Shown here: positions 63,328-64,000 of the stretch, one piece after another
Numbering within the stretch: position 1 is the stretch's first letter
Layout: each line of letters begins with the position of its first letter
DNA from: Kiloniellaceae bacterium
GTDB taxonomy: Bacteria; Pseudomonadota; Alphaproteobacteria; Kiloniellales; Kiloniellaceae
Direction: 5' to 3'
Assembly (NCBI GenBank): GCA_021776195.1
Contig: JAJFGK010000012.1
Coordinates: forward strand, 82,393-146,392
DNA: 64,000 nucleotides
Position numbers and translations under genes: made by a program
The notes under the pieces: generated by a model
Seen by the model: the letters and a program-made list of their open reading frames with translations, nothing else
Told to the model about the DNA's origin: nothing
Database searches by the model: none

Positions 63328-64000
63328 ATGAGAAAACTCGGCTTGCTCGTAGCGGCCAGCCTGCTGGCCCTTTCGGCACAGTCCGGCAGCGCCGGGGCCG
63401 CAGACTGTCCCATCAAAATTGGCGGCCTCGCACCGCTTTCCGCACCCGGCGCGGTTGGCGGCGGTGAGGGAATGCGCGCGGCGATGTTGCTGGCCGAAAA
63501 AGACATCAACGCTGACGGCGGTGTCTTGGGCTGCGATATCGAAGTGGTCATTGCCGATACCGAAGGCCTGCCCGAGAAAGCCGCCGCGATCATGGAAAAA
63601 CTGATCACGCAGGACGGTGTCGTGGCGGTCGGCGGCGGCTATCACAGTTCGGTCGGCGTCGCCTCGAAGGACGTGGCCGACTCGCGCGGCATTCCCGTGG
63701 TCTTCGCCGAGACCTGGAACGACACCATCACCGGCGACAAGCAGAAGTACATTTTCCGCATAGCACCCTTGAGCTCCTGGGCCTCGGCCACGCTTTGGAA
63801 GGCGGCGCTCCTGGCTCCCAACGTCAAGAAGGTCGCGATCCTCACCGAGAATACCGACTACGGCATTCCGGCGGCCGAGGAGACGGCTAAGGGCTTGGCC
63901 AGTGGCGGCGCAACGGCGGTGACCTTCAGCGTCGATATCGGCACCCAGGACTACGCCGGCATCGTCGAGCGCATGAAGGCCGAAGAGCCGGACTACGTCA
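63328..64000 (+). CDS. Branched-chain amino acid-type ABC substrate-binding protein (partial)
   Basis: 224 codons from ATG at 63328, running off the right edge. An N-terminal signal peptide (MRKLGLLVAASLLALSAQSG, cleaved near AGAA-DC) is followed by a periplasmic-binding-protein fold: IKIGGLAPLSAPGAVGGGEG, AEKDINADGGVLGCDIEVVI, VAVGGGYHSSVGVASKDVAD and TDYGIPAAEETAKGLASGGA. The family carries leucine/isoleucine/valine or related ligands; the specificity cannot be told. Confidence 0.9.
   Translation, partial: MRKLGLLVAASLLALSAQSGSAGAADCPIKIGGLAPLSAPGAVGGGEGMRAAMLLAEKDINADGGVLGCDIEVVIADTEGLPEKAAAIMEKLITQDGVVAVGGGYHSSVGVASKDVADSRGIPVVFAETWNDTITGDKQKYIFRIAPLSSWASATLWKAALLAPNVKKVAILTENTDYGIPAAEETAKGLASGGATAVTFSVDIGTQDYAGIVERMKAEEPDYV

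Noticed and set aside
1..64000. CRISPR array, prophage, rRNA or tRNA gene
   Set aside because: I saw no regularly spaced repeats, phage structural genes or cloverleaf sequences. A dedicated scan (tRNAscan, CRISPR finder) would be needed to exclude small RNAs completely.

Overview
The window is high-GC DNA from an alphaproteobacterium, most likely Rhodospirillales-like. The evidence is a bona fide CtrA and SciP, a FlbD-type sigma-54 activator, the fliF-fliG-fliH-fliN-motA-flbD-flhA-flhF-fleN gene order, and GANTC sites in front of ctrA. The genus cannot be fixed from sequence alone. Coding density is high, most genes start ATG or GTG, and many operons use 4-nt ATGA overlaps. No rRNA, tRNA, CRISPR array, prophage or intact insertion sequence was seen.

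Layout. 1-1505: partial TPR/glycosyltransferase-like gene (minus). 1711-6233: four-gene GldA/GldF/GldG-like ABC operon ending in a DUF4340-type protein. 6384-8807: mechanosensitive channel of visibly lower GC, beside a possible transposase scrap. 9251-14320 (minus): late flagellar genes, with two flagellins, a FlaG-like protein, FliD and FliS. 14984-34314 (plus): a second FliS-like chaperone, FliK, FlgD, FlgE, SciP, FliF, FliG, FliH, FliN, MotA, FlbD, FlhA, a diverged FlhF, FleN, a FliK-like protein and a caspase-fold protein. 34473-36441 (minus): FliI-FliJ. 36775-37500: CtrA. 37669-43591 (minus): a chemotaxis operon (small ORF, CheA with a receiver domain, CheW, CheY, CheB, CheR). 43727-46330: hybrid histidine kinase. 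46630-47556: MORN-repeat protein. 47584-50062: FAD oxidoreductase plus Rieske oxygenase. 50179-50859: membrane protein. 51022-54257: GatCAB. 54375-60270 (minus): LuxR and LuxI, followed by cytochrome P450, MFS transporter and acyl-CoA synthetase. 60460-64000: small hypotheticals, a nitrilase-family enzyme, an XRE regulator, BolA and the start of an amino-acid-type ABC binding protein.

How the genes work together. CtrA and SciP are expected to time early flagellar transcription, and FlbD to switch on late genes through sigma-54. Sigma-54-type -24/-12 elements are readable upstream of both flagellins and of the second fliS. The chemotaxis genes steer the motor encoded here. The most unusual unit is the quorum-sensing operon, in which a LuxI synthase is followed, with a 38-nt gap and then start/stop overlaps, by a P450, a transporter and an acyl-CoA ligase. 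This suggests a signal that is made, modified and moved by one operon. That role is inference from gene order.
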